Below, piece after piece: positions 28,325 to 36,779 of a DNA stretch of 64,000 nucleotides. The notes beneath the pieces are model-generated. The model was not told where the DNA came from. It saw only the letters and a program-made list of their open reading frames with translations, and made no database searches. The number at the start of each line of letters is the position of its first letter. Position 1 is the first letter of the stretch. The position numbers were made by a program, and so were the translations under genes. Origin of the DNA: Kangiella profundi (GTDB lineage: Bacteria > Pseudomonadota > Gammaproteobacteria > Enterobacterales > Kangiellaceae); assembly GCF_002838765.1 (NCBI RefSeq), contig NZ_CP025120.1, forward strand, positions 2,356,001-2,420,000, in the 5' to 3' direction.

Positions 28325-28340
28325 TCCACGCATTTTTCAC
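28325..28340 (-). promoter_or_regulatory. Direct repeat GTGAA-N6-GTGGA, possible regulator site
   Basis: On the minus strand GTGAA (28336-28340) and GTGGA (28325-28329) are 11 bp apart, opposed to the pair at 28296. Two opposed pairs per divergent region is the same layout as at 24589-24686. Confidence 0.45.
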
Positions 28341-28390
28341 AAGCTCAAATTTATTTTTATCCCTTCATGATGCTAACAGGAGAGATTGCC

Positions 28391-29743
28391 ATGAAGTTGA
28401 AACACCTTTTAATCCCTTTTTTAGTTTTACCTTTGATTGCTTGTGATGACGATGATGACAACAATATTTTTGAAGAATTACAACCACAGAGCTTCATGGT
28501 TCAGGTTGTTCACGCCTCACAAGACTCACCTAACGTTAATGTTCTTGTAAACGGCTCTGAAACACTATCTGATGTTGCCTATAAAGATGCTTCCGGCCGT
28601 ATTACATTGGATGAAGGAACCTACTCACTACAAGTGGATGGGCTCACTCCCGGTGGCGATGTAACCGTTATTGGTCCTGTGGATGTCAGCTTCGCTCCCG
28701 ATCAGTTATACACCGTATTGGCGGTAAATCAAACCGCTTCAATTGAGCCTCTTATAGTAAGCCAGCCTGACTTCACACCTGCTGATGGTGAGCTAACCGT
28801 GCAGGTCATTCATGCTGCATCGAATGCCCCAACGGTTGATGTTTATCTTACTGCTCCAGGTGCTGATATTTCCGGTGTGGCTCCTACTACTACTTTGAGC
28901 TTTAAGGACACTTTATCGGCCACCGACATTCCAGCCGGCGATTACCAGATTCGTGTAACCCCAACTGGCGAGAGCACTGTAGTATTCGATAGCGGCACGG
29001 TTAGTCTACCAGCTGGTGTATTGCTCAATGTTGCAGCTGTAGCCAACACCACCACTGGCGATAGTCCTATCAGCTTATTGGCTATAACCGATGATGGCGC
29101 CACGGAAATTCTAGACGTCAATACACCCGCAGATTTCCGAGTATTCCACGTCTCGGCAGACGCACCCAATGTTGATGTAGTTGTAAATGATGACTTTGCT
29201 AATCCCGTTGTTACCGATTTAGCCTTCCCTGATTTTACCGGTTACTTATCTGTTCCAGCAGTCACTTACAATGCAAAGGTTGTTCCAACAGGTGCAAACT
29301 CACCGGTTGTTATTGATGCCGATCTGGCTTTAGAAGCAGGTGCTTCCTATTCAGTGTTAGCGGTGAATGATTTGGCTAATATTGAGCCTCTTGTTCTTGC
29401 AGACACTCGTCGCGCTATCTCAACTGAAGCTCAGCTGCGAATTGTGCATGGTTCCCCAGCAGCAGGTGCGGTAGATATTTACCTGGTAGCTCCAGGCACT
29501 GATATAAATGATGTTGAACCAGCCTTAAGCAATGTTCCATTTAAAGCTGAAACGGGTTATCTATCAGTGGCCGGTGGTGACTATGATGTTGTCGTTACTG
29601 CAACTGGCAGCAAAACTGCAGCCATAGGCCCAGCAGCTGTTACATTGTCTAACGGTGGTATCTACATCATTATTGCTCGTGACAATGTAGGCGGCGGAGC
29701 ACCACTAAATGTTATCCTTGCCGATGACTTTGTTGCTCCATAG
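28391..29743 (+). CDS. DUF4397 repeat lipoprotein
   Basis: Surface or periplasmic lipoprotein (450 aa) with signal MKLKHLLIPFLVLPLIAC, then an acidic run DDDDDNN. Four DUF4397 beta-repeats follow, each starting with a variant of V-x-V-x-H-A-S-x-x-x-P-x-V-D-V: VQVVHASQDSPNVNVLV, VQVIHAASNAPTVDVYL, FRVFHVSADAPNVDVVV and LRIVHGSPAAGAVDIYL. The function of DUF4397 is unknown; an adhesive or envelope role is a guess. The frame is open 288 nt upstream, but AGGAGA at 7 nt marks ATG 28391. It ends before a bidirectional terminator. Confidence 0.88.
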   Translation: MKLKHLLIPFLVLPLIACDDDDDNNIFEELQPQSFMVQVVHASQDSPNVNVLVNGSETLSDVAYKDASGRITLDEGTYSLQVDGLTPGGDVTVIGPVDVSFAPDQLYTVLAVNQTASIEPLIVSQPDFTPADGELTVQVIHAASNAPTVDVYLTAPGADISGVAPTTTLSFKDTLSATDIPAGDYQIRVTPTGESTVVFDSGTVSLPAGVLLNVAAVANTTTGDSPISLLAITDDGATEILDVNTPADFRVFHVSADAPNVDVVVNDDFANPVVTDLAFPDFTGYLSVPAVTYNAKVVPTGANSPVVIDADLALEAGASYSVLAVNDLANIEPLVLADTRRAISTEAQLRIVHGSPAAGAVDIYLVAPGTDINDVEPALSNVPFKAETGYLSVAGGDYDVVVTATGSKTAAIGPAAVTLSNGGIYIIIARDNVGGGAPLNVILADDFVAP

Positions 29744-29761
29744 GTCATAATTTCAGTACCA

Positions 29762-29789
29762 AAAAAAGGCCTCTATTGAGGCCTTTTTT
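29762..29789. terminator. Bidirectional terminator
   Basis: AAAAAAGGCCTC and GAGGCCTTTTTT form a 12-bp stem with a TATT loop, with T-runs on both strands. It serves the DUF4397 gene (plus) and greA (minus), whose stop codons face it. Confidence 0.88.
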
Positions 29790-29811
29790 CATCTTGCTGT
29801 CTTAAACACTA

Positions 29812-30294
29812 TTAGATATACAAAACCTCAGCGATTTCATATTCAACGCTCCCTTTTGGAGTTTGAATATTTGCAATATCGCCTTCTTCCTTGCCAATTA
29901 ATCCACGAGCAATCGGTGAATTCACTGACAATTTGTTTTGTTTGATATCTGCTTCATCATCGCCAACAATTTTGTACTGAACTTCATCAGCATTGTTATC
30001 ATCTAAATTGATTAAGATAACAGTGGAACCAAAGATCACCTTACCATTGTTGGTCATTTTCTTAACGTCAACAATCTGAGCATTTGAAAGCTTGGCTTCA
30101 ATCTCTTGAATGCGACCCTCGATGAAACCCTGCTGTTCGCGCGCTGCATGGTATTCTGCATTTTCTTTCAGGTCACCATGCTCACGTGCTTCAGCGATGG
30201 CCGCAACAACTTGCGGCCTTTTCACTTTTTTCAGTTCATTTAACTCAGCCTGAAGGGCTTCAGCACCTTCGACTGTCATAGGTACTCGATTCAT
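29812..30294 (-). CDS. greA: Transcription elongation factor GreA
   Basis: Enters the RNA polymerase secondary channel and triggers cleavage of backtracked RNA. At 160 aa, the N-terminal coiled coil (about 1-75) includes [20 protein letters not shown] with the acidic tip D and E residues, and the C-terminal FKBP-like domain includes [14 protein letters not shown]. The start overlaps the carB stop by 4 nt (ATGA), giving the carA-carB-greA order found in many gammaproteobacteria. Motifs and length are normal. Confidence 0.97.
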   Translation of the reverse strand: MNRVPMTVEGAEALQAELNELKKVKRPQVVAAIAEAREHGDLKENAEYHAAREQQGFIEGRIQEIEAKLSNAQIVDVKKMTNNGKVIFGSTVILINLDDNNADEVQYKIVGDDEADIKQNKLSVNSPIARGLIGKEEGDIANIQTPKGSVEYEIAEVLYI

Positions 30295-33200
30295 CGTTCA
30301 TCTACCTGCGTGTGTAGTTCTTGTACTGAGTGAATCTGGCCGCGACCATTCTCTTTCATCGCTGCGCAGGATGCCACTGCACCAGCCAATGTCGTCGTGT
30401 ATGGCACCTTATATTGTAGGGCACTACGACGAATCAGGAATGAGTCCGCAATGGCCTGCTTACCTTCAGTAGTATTAATGATGTAATCCACTTCACCGTT
30501 TTTGATGTAGTCAACAATGTGTGGACGACCTTCAAACATCTTGTTGATGCGTTGACATGGAATGCCCGCTTCGCGAATCGCACGAGCAGTACCGCCAGTT
30601 GCCAACAACTCGAAACCCTGTTCAGCCAACGAACGGGCCACAGCTGGCAATCCAACTCTATCGGCTTCCCGGACACTGATGATAACCTGACCAGAATCCG
30701 GAACTGCCTGACCGCCACCCAGTTTAGCTTTATAGAAAGCATCTCCGAATGTTTTGCCAACACCCATAGCTTCACCGGTTGATTTCATCTCTGGGCCAAG
30801 AATTGGGTCAGAACCCGGGAACTTGTTGAATGGGAAGACTGGTTCTTTTACCGAGAAATAACGTGGAATAATTTCTTTGGTGTAACCAGTTTCGGCAAGA
30901 GTCTTACCAGCCATAACTGAAGCTGCAACTTTGGCCATTGGCGTCCCAGTTGCCTTCGAGACAAATGGTACTGTACGTGAAGCACGTGGATTCACCTCAA
31001 GAATGAAGATTCTTTCACCCTGAATAGCAAACTGTGCATTCATCAATCCGCGAACTTTAAGTTCTTTAGCCATTACCAACATCTGGCGACGCAATTCATC
31101 CTGAACTTCTTTGCTCAGACTAAATGGCGGAATCGAACATGCAGAGTCGCCCGAGTGGACACCCGCCTGCTCAATATGCTCCATGATACCGCCAATCAGG
31201 ATATTCTCACCGTCAAAGATAGCATCAACATCTACCTCAATGGCATCATCAAGGAACCGATCCAACAGTACTGGTGACTCATTTGAAACGCTTACTGCAT
31301 CATTCATGTAACGACGCAGCTCTTCCTCGTTATAAACGATTTCCATGGCCCGGCCACCGAGTACGTATGAAGGACGCACCACTAATGGATAACCGATTTC
31401 TTCAGCCAGACGAACACCTTCTTCCATGTTGCGAGCAGTACGGTTTGGTGGCTGCAATAAACCTAGACGGTTGATCGCACGCTGGAAACGTTCACGGTCT
31501 TCGGCGCGGTCAATTGCATCAGGTGATGTACCGATAATTGGTACTCCAGCCGCTTCCAGATCGCGAGCTAGTTTCAATGGTGTCTGACCACCATAATGTA
31601 CAATCACGCCCTTTGGCTTTTCGATATCAACGATAGCCAATACGTCTTCAAGCGTTAATGGCTCAAAGTATAATCGGTCCGATGTATCGTAATCGGTTGA
31701 TACGGTTTCAGGGTTACAGTTAACCATAATAGTTTCATAACCGTCATCGCGCATGGCGAAAGCGGCATGCACACAGCAATAGTCAAACTCAATACCTTGA
31801 CCGATACGGTTAGGTCCACCACCTAGAATCATGATTTTTTCACGATCCGTTGGGTTAGCTTCACACTCTTCTTCGTAGGTTGAATACATGTAGGCAGTGC
31901 TGGTTGCAAACTCAGCCGCACAGGTATCAACTCGTTTAAAGACAGGCAGAACGCCTAATTCTTTACGCAGTTTACGGATTTCTTTTTCACTGGTCGCGAA
32001 GATGTCGGCCAAACGCTGATCCGAGAAACCTCTGCGCTTAATCTGGCGCATCAAGTCTGCGTTTAATTCAGAGAATGACTTATCTTTAAGATTCTCTTCG
32101 ATATGAATAATTTCCTGTATCTGAATCAGGAACCATTTGTCGATTCCAGTCAGTTCGAAAACTTCATCCAGTGACCAGCCTTTGCGGAATGCATCGCCGA
32201 TGTACCAGATACGATCAGAACCAGGTACACGCAAGTTTTGACGCAAGGTATCAACCCAGCTTTCATCATCTTCCGCCAACTTAGGTTCAAAACCAGAAGA
32301 GCCCACTTCAAGGCCACGCAATGCTTTCTGTAGTGACTCCTGGAAATTACGACCTATCGCCATTACCTCACCCACAGATTTCATCTGTGTGGTTAGCGTC
32401 TTGTCTACGTTCGGGAATTTCTCGAAGTTAAAGCGTGGAATTTTAGTAACAACATAGTCGATGCTTGGTTCGAAAGACGCAGGCGTCTTGCCGCCAGTAA
32501 TTTCGTTCTGCAACTCATCAAGGGTATAACCCACAGCGAGTTTTGCAGCAACTTTTGCAATTGGGAAACCAGTTGCTTTTGAGGCCAGCGCCGATGAACG
32601 CGATACACGCGGGTTCATCTCAATGATTGTCATGCGACCATTTTCAGGGTTAATCGCAAACTGTACGTTTGAACCACCCGTCTCAACACCAATTTCACGC
32701 AATACTGCCAACGACGCATCACGCATACGCTGATATTCTTTATCGGTCAAAGTCTGTGCCGGTGCAACAGTAATTGAGTCACCGGTATGAACACCCATAG
32801 GGTCAAAGTTCTCAATAGAACAGATGATGATGCAGTTGTCGTTCTTGTCACGAACAACTTCCATCTCATATTCTTTCCAACCGATTAACGACTCGTCAAT
32901 CAACAGCTCATTAGTTGGTGACAAGTCCAATCCGCGTAAACAGATTTCTTCAAACTCTTCTTTGTTGTAGGCGATACCGCCACCGGTTCCGCCCATGGTA
33001 AATGAAGGACGAATGATACAAGGGAAACCAACTTCTTTTTGCACTTCCCAGGCATCTTTCAAGCTGTGAGCCACCTGCTGACGAGGCTGATCCAGACCAA
33101 TTTTCGACATGGCTTTGGCAAACAGTTCACGGTCTTCCGCTTTATCGATGGCTTCACGAGTTGCACCGATCATTTCAACGCCGTGGATTTCGAGTACGCC

Positions 33201-33515
33201 ACGCGACGCCAGATCCAATGCACAGTTCAATGCAGTCTGGCCACCCATGGTTGGCAAAATCGCATCAGGTTTTTCTTTCTCAATAATCTTTGCAACCACT
33301 TCCCACTGAATTGGCTCAATGTAGGTCACATCCGCCATATTCGGGTCAGTCATAATGGTTGCCGGGTTAGAGTTGACCAGAATAACTCGGTAACCCTCTT
33401 CACGCAGTGCCTTACAGGCTTGTGCGCCGGAATAATCGAATTCACAGGCCTGGCCAATAATGATTGGGCCAGCGCCTAAAATCAGAATACTTTCTATGTC
33501 AGTACGTTTTGGCAT
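30291..33515 (-). CDS. carB: Carbamoyl-phosphate synthase large subunit
   Basis: Makes carbamoyl phosphate from bicarbonate, ATP and ammonia supplied by CarA, feeding arginine and pyrimidine synthesis. At 1074 aa it is nearly identical in length to E. coli CarB. Two ATP-grasp halves are visible: the first starts [21 protein letters not shown], the second around [22 protein letters not shown]-terminal MGS-like allosteric domain (about 940-1074) contains [15 protein letters not shown]. It follows carA after 14 nt. Regulation by UMP and ornithine through the last domain is known for the family. Confidence 0.98.
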   Translation of the reverse strand: MPKRTDIESILILGAGPIIIGQACEFDYSGAQACKALREEGYRVILVNSNPATIMTDPNMADVTYIEPIQWEVVAKIIEKEKPDAILPTMGGQTALNCALDLASRGVLEIHGVEMIGATREAIDKAEDRELFAKAMSKIGLDQPRQQVAHSLKDAWEVQKEVGFPCIIRPSFTMGGTGGGIAYNKEEFEEICLRGLDLSPTNELLIDESLIGWKEYEMEVVRDKNDNCIIICSIENFDPMGVHTGDSITVAPAQTLTDKEYQRMRDASLAVLREIGVETGGSNVQFAINPENGRMTIIEMNPRVSRSSALASKATGFPIAKVAAKLAVGYTLDELQNEITGGKTPASFEPSIDYVVTKIPRFNFEKFPNVDKTLTTQMKSVGEVMAIGRNFQESLQKALRGLEVGSSGFEPKLAEDDESWVDTLRQNLRVPGSDRIWYIGDAFRKGWSLDEVFELTGIDKWFLIQIQEIIHIEENLKDKSFSELNADLMRQIKRRGFSDQRLADIFATSEKEIRKLRKELGVLPVFKRVDTCAAEFATSTAYMYSTYEEECEANPTDREKIMILGGGPNRIGQGIEFDYCCVHAAFAMRDDGYETIMVNCNPETVSTDYDTSDRLYFEPLTLEDVLAIVDIEKPKGVIVHYGGQTPLKLARDLEAAGVPIIGTSPDAIDRAEDRERFQRAINRLGLLQPPNRTARNMEEGVRLAEEIGYPLVVRPSYVLGGRAMEIVYNEEELRRYMNDAVSVSNESPVLLDRFLDDAIEVDVDAIFDGENILIGGIMEHIEQAGVHSGDSACSIPPFSLSKEVQDELRRQMLVMAKELKVRGLMNAQFAIQGERIFILEVNPRASRTVPFVSKATGTPMAKVAASVMAGKTLAETGYTKEIIPRYFSVKEPVFPFNKFPGSDPILGPEMKSTGEAMGVGKTFGDAFYKAKLGGGQAVPDSGQVIISVREADRVGLPAVARSLAEQGFELLATGGTARAIREAGIPCQRINKMFEGRPHIVDYIKNGEVDYIINTTEGKQAIADSFLIRRSALQYKVPYTTTLAGAVASCAAMKENGRGQIHSVQELHTQVDER

Positions 33516-33529
33516 GTCTCAATCGTCTC

Positions 33530-34708
33530 CTAAGCTTTGTGTTGTTCCATCAATTCAATGAAGTGGTCGAACAATGGTGCAGCATCGTGTGGACCGGGAC
33601 TTGCTTCAGGGTGACCCTGGAAGCTAAACGCAGGCTTATCCGTGCGGTGGATACCCTGCAGGGTGCCATCGAATAGGGAACGATGAGTTGCTTTAAGGTT
33701 ATCAGGTAGCGACTTTTCATCCGCCGCAAAACCGTGATTCTGACTGGTAATCATAACCGTACCATCTTCAACATTTTGTACCGGATGGTTGGCGCCATGA
33801 TGACCGAATTTCATTTTTGCTGTCTTGCCGCCACTGGCCAGTGCCAATAGCTGGTGGCCAAGGCAGATACCAAATACAGGAATGTTAGTTTCCAGAATTT
33901 TCTGAATGGCTTTAATGGCGTAATCACATGGCTCCGGGTCACCCGGACCATTAGAAAGGAAGACACCATCAGGATTCATCGCCAAAACTTCACTGGCTGG
34001 AGTTTGTGCCGGAACAACGGTTAAATCACATCCGCGTTCAACCAACATTCTCAAGATATTGTGCTTGGCACCATAGTCATAGGCGACGACCTTGAACTTC
34101 GCTTCCTTAAGCTTGCCGTAGCCTTCTTCAAGAGACCAGGTGCTGTCTTGCCACTGATACGTTTCTTTGGTTGAAACGACTTTAGCCAAGTCCATTCCCT
34201 TCAAACCCGGGAACTCTTTAGCCAGTTCCAATGCTTTATCAGCATCGGGAGCTTCACCTGCAATGATACAGCCACTCAAGGCACCTTTATCACGTAGAAT
34301 TCGGGTTAAGCGACGGGTATCGATATCGGCAATGCCAACTTTCTTATGACGCTTCAGATAATCCGACAAAGACTCTTCGCTGCGATAGTTGCTATGAAGT
34401 AATGGAAGATCACGAATAATTAATGCTTCAGCCCAAATATTGGTCGATTCAACATCTTCGGAATTAGCACCGGTATTACCGATGTGGGGGTAAGTGAGGG
34501 TTACCATCTGCTTGGCGTAGGAAGGGTCAGTTAGAATTTCCTGATATCCTGTCATGGCGGTATTAAAAACCACCTCGCCTACTGCATGTCCTTCGTAACC
34601 AATTGAAACTCCATGAAAAACACTACCATCTTCAAGAACTAAAATGGCGGGCTGCTGGGCGGGTCTTAGCAGCAGTTGAGACTCTTGTTCTAACAAAGAA
34701 ACCTCCAT
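33530..34708 (-). CDS. carA: Carbamoyl-phosphate synthase small subunit
   Basis: Glutaminase subunit (392 aa) that supplies ammonia to CarB. The N-terminal domain begins [13 protein letters not shown]. The class I amidotransferase domain has the nucleophile Cys in [13 protein letters not shown] and the partner His/Glu in [11 protein letters not shown]. The start is uncertain. ATG 34708 has no ribosome-binding site upstream, while GGAGG just inside it points to an in-frame TTG at 34696. A further TTG lies at 34723. All versions carry a 20-30 residue extension before the usual core. The promoter lies at 34792-34820. Confidence 0.95.
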   Translation of the reverse strand: MEVSLLEQESQLLLRPAQQPAILVLEDGSVFHGVSIGYEGHAVGEVVFNTAMTGYQEILTDPSYAKQMVTLTYPHIGNTGANSEDVESTNIWAEALIIRDLPLLHSNYRSEESLSDYLKRHKKVGIADIDTRRLTRILRDKGALSGCIIAGEAPDADKALELAKEFPGLKGMDLAKVVSTKETYQWQDSTWSLEEGYGKLKEAKFKVVAYDYGAKHNILRMLVERGCDLTVVPAQTPASEVLAMNPDGVFLSNGPGDPEPCDYAIKAIQKILETNIPVFGICLGHQLLALASGGKTAKMKFGHHGANHPVQNVEDGTVMITSQNHGFAADEKSLPDNLKATHRSLFDGTLQGIHRTDKPAFSFQGHPEASPGPHDAAPLFDHFIELMEQHKA

Positions 34709-34791
34709 TTTTTTTGGGCGCAAAAAATTTGGGCTCAGAAATATGAGTCCAGCAAATTGTTTACTTGGTGAAATTTTGGCAAATTCCGCAC

Positions 34792-34820
34792 ATTATAGTG
34801 GAATTGGGTGGGCAAGTCTA
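34792..34820 (-). promoter_or_regulatory. Sigma-70 promoter of carAB
   Basis: On the minus strand TAGACT (34815-34820) and a perfect TATAAT (34792-34797) are 17 bp apart. Transcription would start near 34785, giving a leader of about 76 nt to carA. I looked for ARG-box or pyrimidine attenuator elements and saw none that convince. Confidence 0.65.
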
Positions 34821-34955
34821 TTTAAGTGGACTTTAGTTGCTAGAGATCGAAATGTTAAATCTGAGTCGTTCTCACGACCTTTTTTTGCGGGAATAATCTA
34901 TCTAAGGCTATATCTATACAGTGCGAAGCACTGGAGAATCAAATAACAAATACCT

Positions 34956-34983
34956 AAAAAGAAAAAGGGCGGATAAACCGCCC
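34956..34983 (-). terminator. Terminator of the CsrB/RsmY-type RNA
   Basis: GGGCGG (34967-34972) pairs with CCGCCC (34978-34983) around five bases. On the minus strand it is followed by TTTTTCTTTTT. It defines the 3' end of the small RNA and separates it from the carA promoter region. Confidence 0.85.
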
Positions 34984-35080
34984 ATTTTCAGTTGGCCTCA
35001 TGCCCCTTAGGTGCTCCCTGCTACTTCCTTGTGTCACCATGTCCTTCGGTTGGATTTCCTTGCGTGCGTCCCTTGCACAC
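34956..35080 (-). ncRNA. CsrB/RsmY-type small RNA sequestering CsrA
   Basis: Predicted RNA of about 125 nt in the 616-nt gap between carA and dapB. Five GGA motifs occur within 60 nt on the minus strand (at about 35069, 35057, 35042, 35026 and 35015), each in an AAGGA, AAGGGA or CAGGGA context, plus an AAGGGG. The first sits in a loop, GTGTG-CAAGGGA-CGCAC, the classic CsrA target form. The RNA ends with GGGCGG-TTTAT-CCGCCC followed by TTTTTCTTTTT (34956-34983). Such RNAs titrate the translational regulator CsrA/RsmA. A promoter (35086-35113) and a GacA/UvrY-like box (35239-35256) stand upstream at the expected distances. No reading frame or tRNA fold explains this segment. Confidence 0.8.
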
Positions 35081-35085
35081 TTGTT

Positions 35086-35113
35086 AATCTACTCTTTTTT
35101 TTAGCAATAACAA
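35086..35113 (-). promoter_or_regulatory. Promoter of the CsrB/RsmY-type RNA
   Basis: Minus-strand TTGTTA (35108-35113) and TAGATT (35086-35091) with a 16-bp spacer predict a start near 35080, just before the first GGA hairpin. Confidence 0.55.
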
Positions 35114-35115
35114 CA

Positions 35116-35138
35116 AGGCCTGACGTGATGTCAGGCCT
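35116..35138 (-). terminator. Perfect inverted repeat, probable terminator downstream of dapB
   Basis: AGGCCTGAC and GTCAGGCCT are perfect 9-nt arms around 5 nt. On the minus strand the stem is followed by T-rich TGTTGTTATTG. It lies about 190 nt after dapB and directly before the small-RNA promoter, so it may insulate the RNA gene from dapB readthrough. Confidence 0.5.
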
Positions 35139-35238
35139 GCATTGCAATAAAAATTCTAATTAAATCAAACAACTAGGTAAATTCTGTAGCGTAAAAAGCA
35201 CATTTTCTGACCCATTTTACGGTGCAGGATTACAGATC

Positions 35239-35256
35239 CTTGAGATATCTCGCACA
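35239..35256 (-). promoter_or_regulatory. GacA/UvrY-like upstream activating palindrome
   Basis: The minus strand reads TGTGCGAGATATCTCAAG. The known GacA box is TGTAAG-N6-CTTACA, often TGTAAGAGATATCTTACA; 13 of 18 positions agree, including the whole central GAGATATCT. It is centred about 168 nt upstream of the predicted RNA start, close to the distance seen in Pseudomonas rsmY/rsmZ. Confidence 0.55.
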
Positions 35257-35324
35257 AACCATATGGACGATCTCTTAACCGTAATGCACATCTGATTGAG
35301 TGTTTTTTGAACAACCCGACTTAT

Positions 35325-36128
35325 CTAGTCTTTTAAGCCAAGAACATCCTGCATATCGTAGAGCCCAGCGGGCTTTCCGAGCAGCCATTTGGCCGCTTCA
35401 ATCGCCCCTTGAGCAAAACATTGTCGGGTCTGCGCCTCATGTCGTAATGTTACCAGCTCACCATTTAAAGCAAACACCACCTCATGCGTTCCAACAATGT
35501 CACCAGCGCGCATTACAGAAAATCCGATCGCACCTGATTCACGTTCACCAATGCCATGCCTCGCCCATTCAGCGACATCATTTAAGTCCTGACCTTTGGT
35601 ATCTGCAACGGCTTCACCTAAAGCTAAAGCAGTGCCCGATGGCGAATCCTTCTTATGTTTATGGTGCGACTCAAAAATTTCGATGTCAGCCTTATCGCCG
35701 AGTAATTGAGTCGCCTGTTTGACTAAACCCAATAAACTATTGACGCCGACACTGTAATTGGCGGCAAACACAATCGGAATGCTTTTTGCTGCTTCGCTAA
35801 TGGCAGCCTTTTGTTGCTCGCTAAAGCCTGTGGTTCCTATGACTACGGGTGAGTTGGCACTTACTGCATGAGATAAGGTTTCAATTGAGTGGTCAGGCAG
35901 GCTGAAATCAATCAACACTTTCCGCTCATTCAAAGTTACAGACAAGCCATCACCAACAAACACTCCTTGCGGCTCCTTGCCCACCAGATAACCAATATCA
36001 GTACCCAGTTTTTTATGTTGCTCACGGGCCATTGCACCCACGATCTCAATCTGGCTATCGTCAATAGCGGCTTTTAACAACTCCTGTCCCATTCTTCCGG
36101 TGCAGGCGTTAATTACAATCGGTGTCAT
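35325..36128 (-). CDS. dapB: 4-hydroxy-tetrahydrodipicolinate reductase
   Basis: NAD(P)H-dependent reductase of the lysine and diaminopimelate pathway, which supplies peptidoglycan cross-links. At 267 aa it shows the Rossmann start IVINACTGRMGQELL, the FDFSLPD-type segment IDFSLPDHSIE, and the catalytic motif ESHHKHKKDSPSGTAL. In many gammaproteobacteria dapB lies upstream of carA, as here, but the intervening gap is long and holds the small-RNA gene. The start ATG is unambiguous. Confidence 0.97.
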   Translation of the reverse strand: MTPIVINACTGRMGQELLKAAIDDSQIEIVGAMAREQHKKLGTDIGYLVGKEPQGVFVGDGLSVTLNERKVLIDFSLPDHSIETLSHAVSANSPVVIGTTGFSEQQKAAISEAAKSIPIVFAANYSVGVNSLLGLVKQATQLLGDKADIEIFESHHKHKKDSPSGTALALGEAVADTKGQDLNDVAEWARHGIGERESGAIGFSVMRAGDIVGTHEVVFALNGELVTLRHEAQTRQCFAQGAIEAAKWLLGKPAGLYDMQDVLGLKD

Positions 36129-36158
36129 TTCATCTTATTCCTGTTACGAATCTGTCGG

Positions 36159-36779
36159 TTATTCTAAAGCGCCTTCTGCTTCGAGTGTCTCGGCTATTTG
36201 TTCGGCCAATAGCCGGTAGCCCTGCGCATTTAAATGGATCTGATCGGACTTATATTTCGATGTTTTCAGCAAGTCTGACAGTTCGCCTCGCATGTAGGCA
36301 AGTTGATATTCTTCAGCTAATTCATCATACAAATCAGCCACCGCAGAAAACAGGTTTTTCTCGGGTACGCCGATTAAAAGCACCTGTACATTTCTTTGAT
36401 TAGCAATATCGATCATATTAGCCAGGTTCTGCTTGGTCTGGATCTGGCTATGATTACGCAAAATATCATTACCGCCTTCCAACAAAATCACCAGCTCAGG
36501 ATTGTGCTGTTCAAGAACGTCTTCGAAACGCGCCAGCCCACGGTCGGTGGTTTCTCCTGAAATTCCCGCATTAATGACATTAAGGCCTGTAATCTGTGCT
36601 AACTGACTAGGGTAGCTGGCACTTCTTGATGCACCGACACCTTCGGTCAAGCTGTCACCAAAGGCAACAATGGTTGCCCCGGAACTTAAAGGCTTTAACT
36701 TGGGATCGCTGCAGGCGCTTAACAGCAGCCCTGCAATCAATACAGCAAGTATTAATAGGTATTGCTTCAACAACTTCAT
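36159..36779 (-). CDS. GDSL-type arylesterase/thioesterase (TesA-like) lipoprotein
   Basis: SGNH-fold hydrolase (206 aa) of the TesA type, acting on acyl-CoA, lysophospholipid or aryl esters. Block I is IVAFGDSLTEGVGAS with nucleophile Ser, block II ISGETTDRG, block III EGGNDILR, and block V SDQIHLNAQG with the Asp-His pair. The N-terminus MKLLKQYLLILAVLIAGLLLSAC has a lipobox, so it is probably membrane-anchored. E. coli TesA is soluble periplasmic. ATG 36779 overlaps the OPT stop by one base (TGATG), so the two are co-translated. Confidence 0.88.
   Translation of the reverse strand: MKLLKQYLLILAVLIAGLLLSACSDPKLKPLSSGATIVAFGDSLTEGVGASRSASYPSQLAQITGLNVINAGISGETTDRGLARFEDVLEQHNPELVILLEGGNDILRNHSQIQTKQNLANMIDIANQRNVQVLLIGVPEKNLFSAVADLYDELAEEYQLAYMRGELSDLLKTSKYKSDQIHLNAQGYRLLAEQIAETLEAEGALE

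Noticed and set aside
28103..28390. Extended N-terminus of the DUF4397 gene (96 extra codons)
   Set aside because: It covers the divergent DUF523 gene and the promoter region. AGGAGA and a lipoprotein signal mark the true start at 28391.
34956..35080. tRNA or 6S-like RNA in the carA-dapB gap
   Set aside because: There is no cloverleaf or T-loop GTTCGAA; the GGA-rich loops and terminator fit a CsrA-binding RNA better.
34743..35722. Short plus-strand frames across the carA-dapB gap and dapB
   Set aside because: Composition is unlike neighbouring proteins, and they overlap the carAB promoter, the small RNA and dapB.
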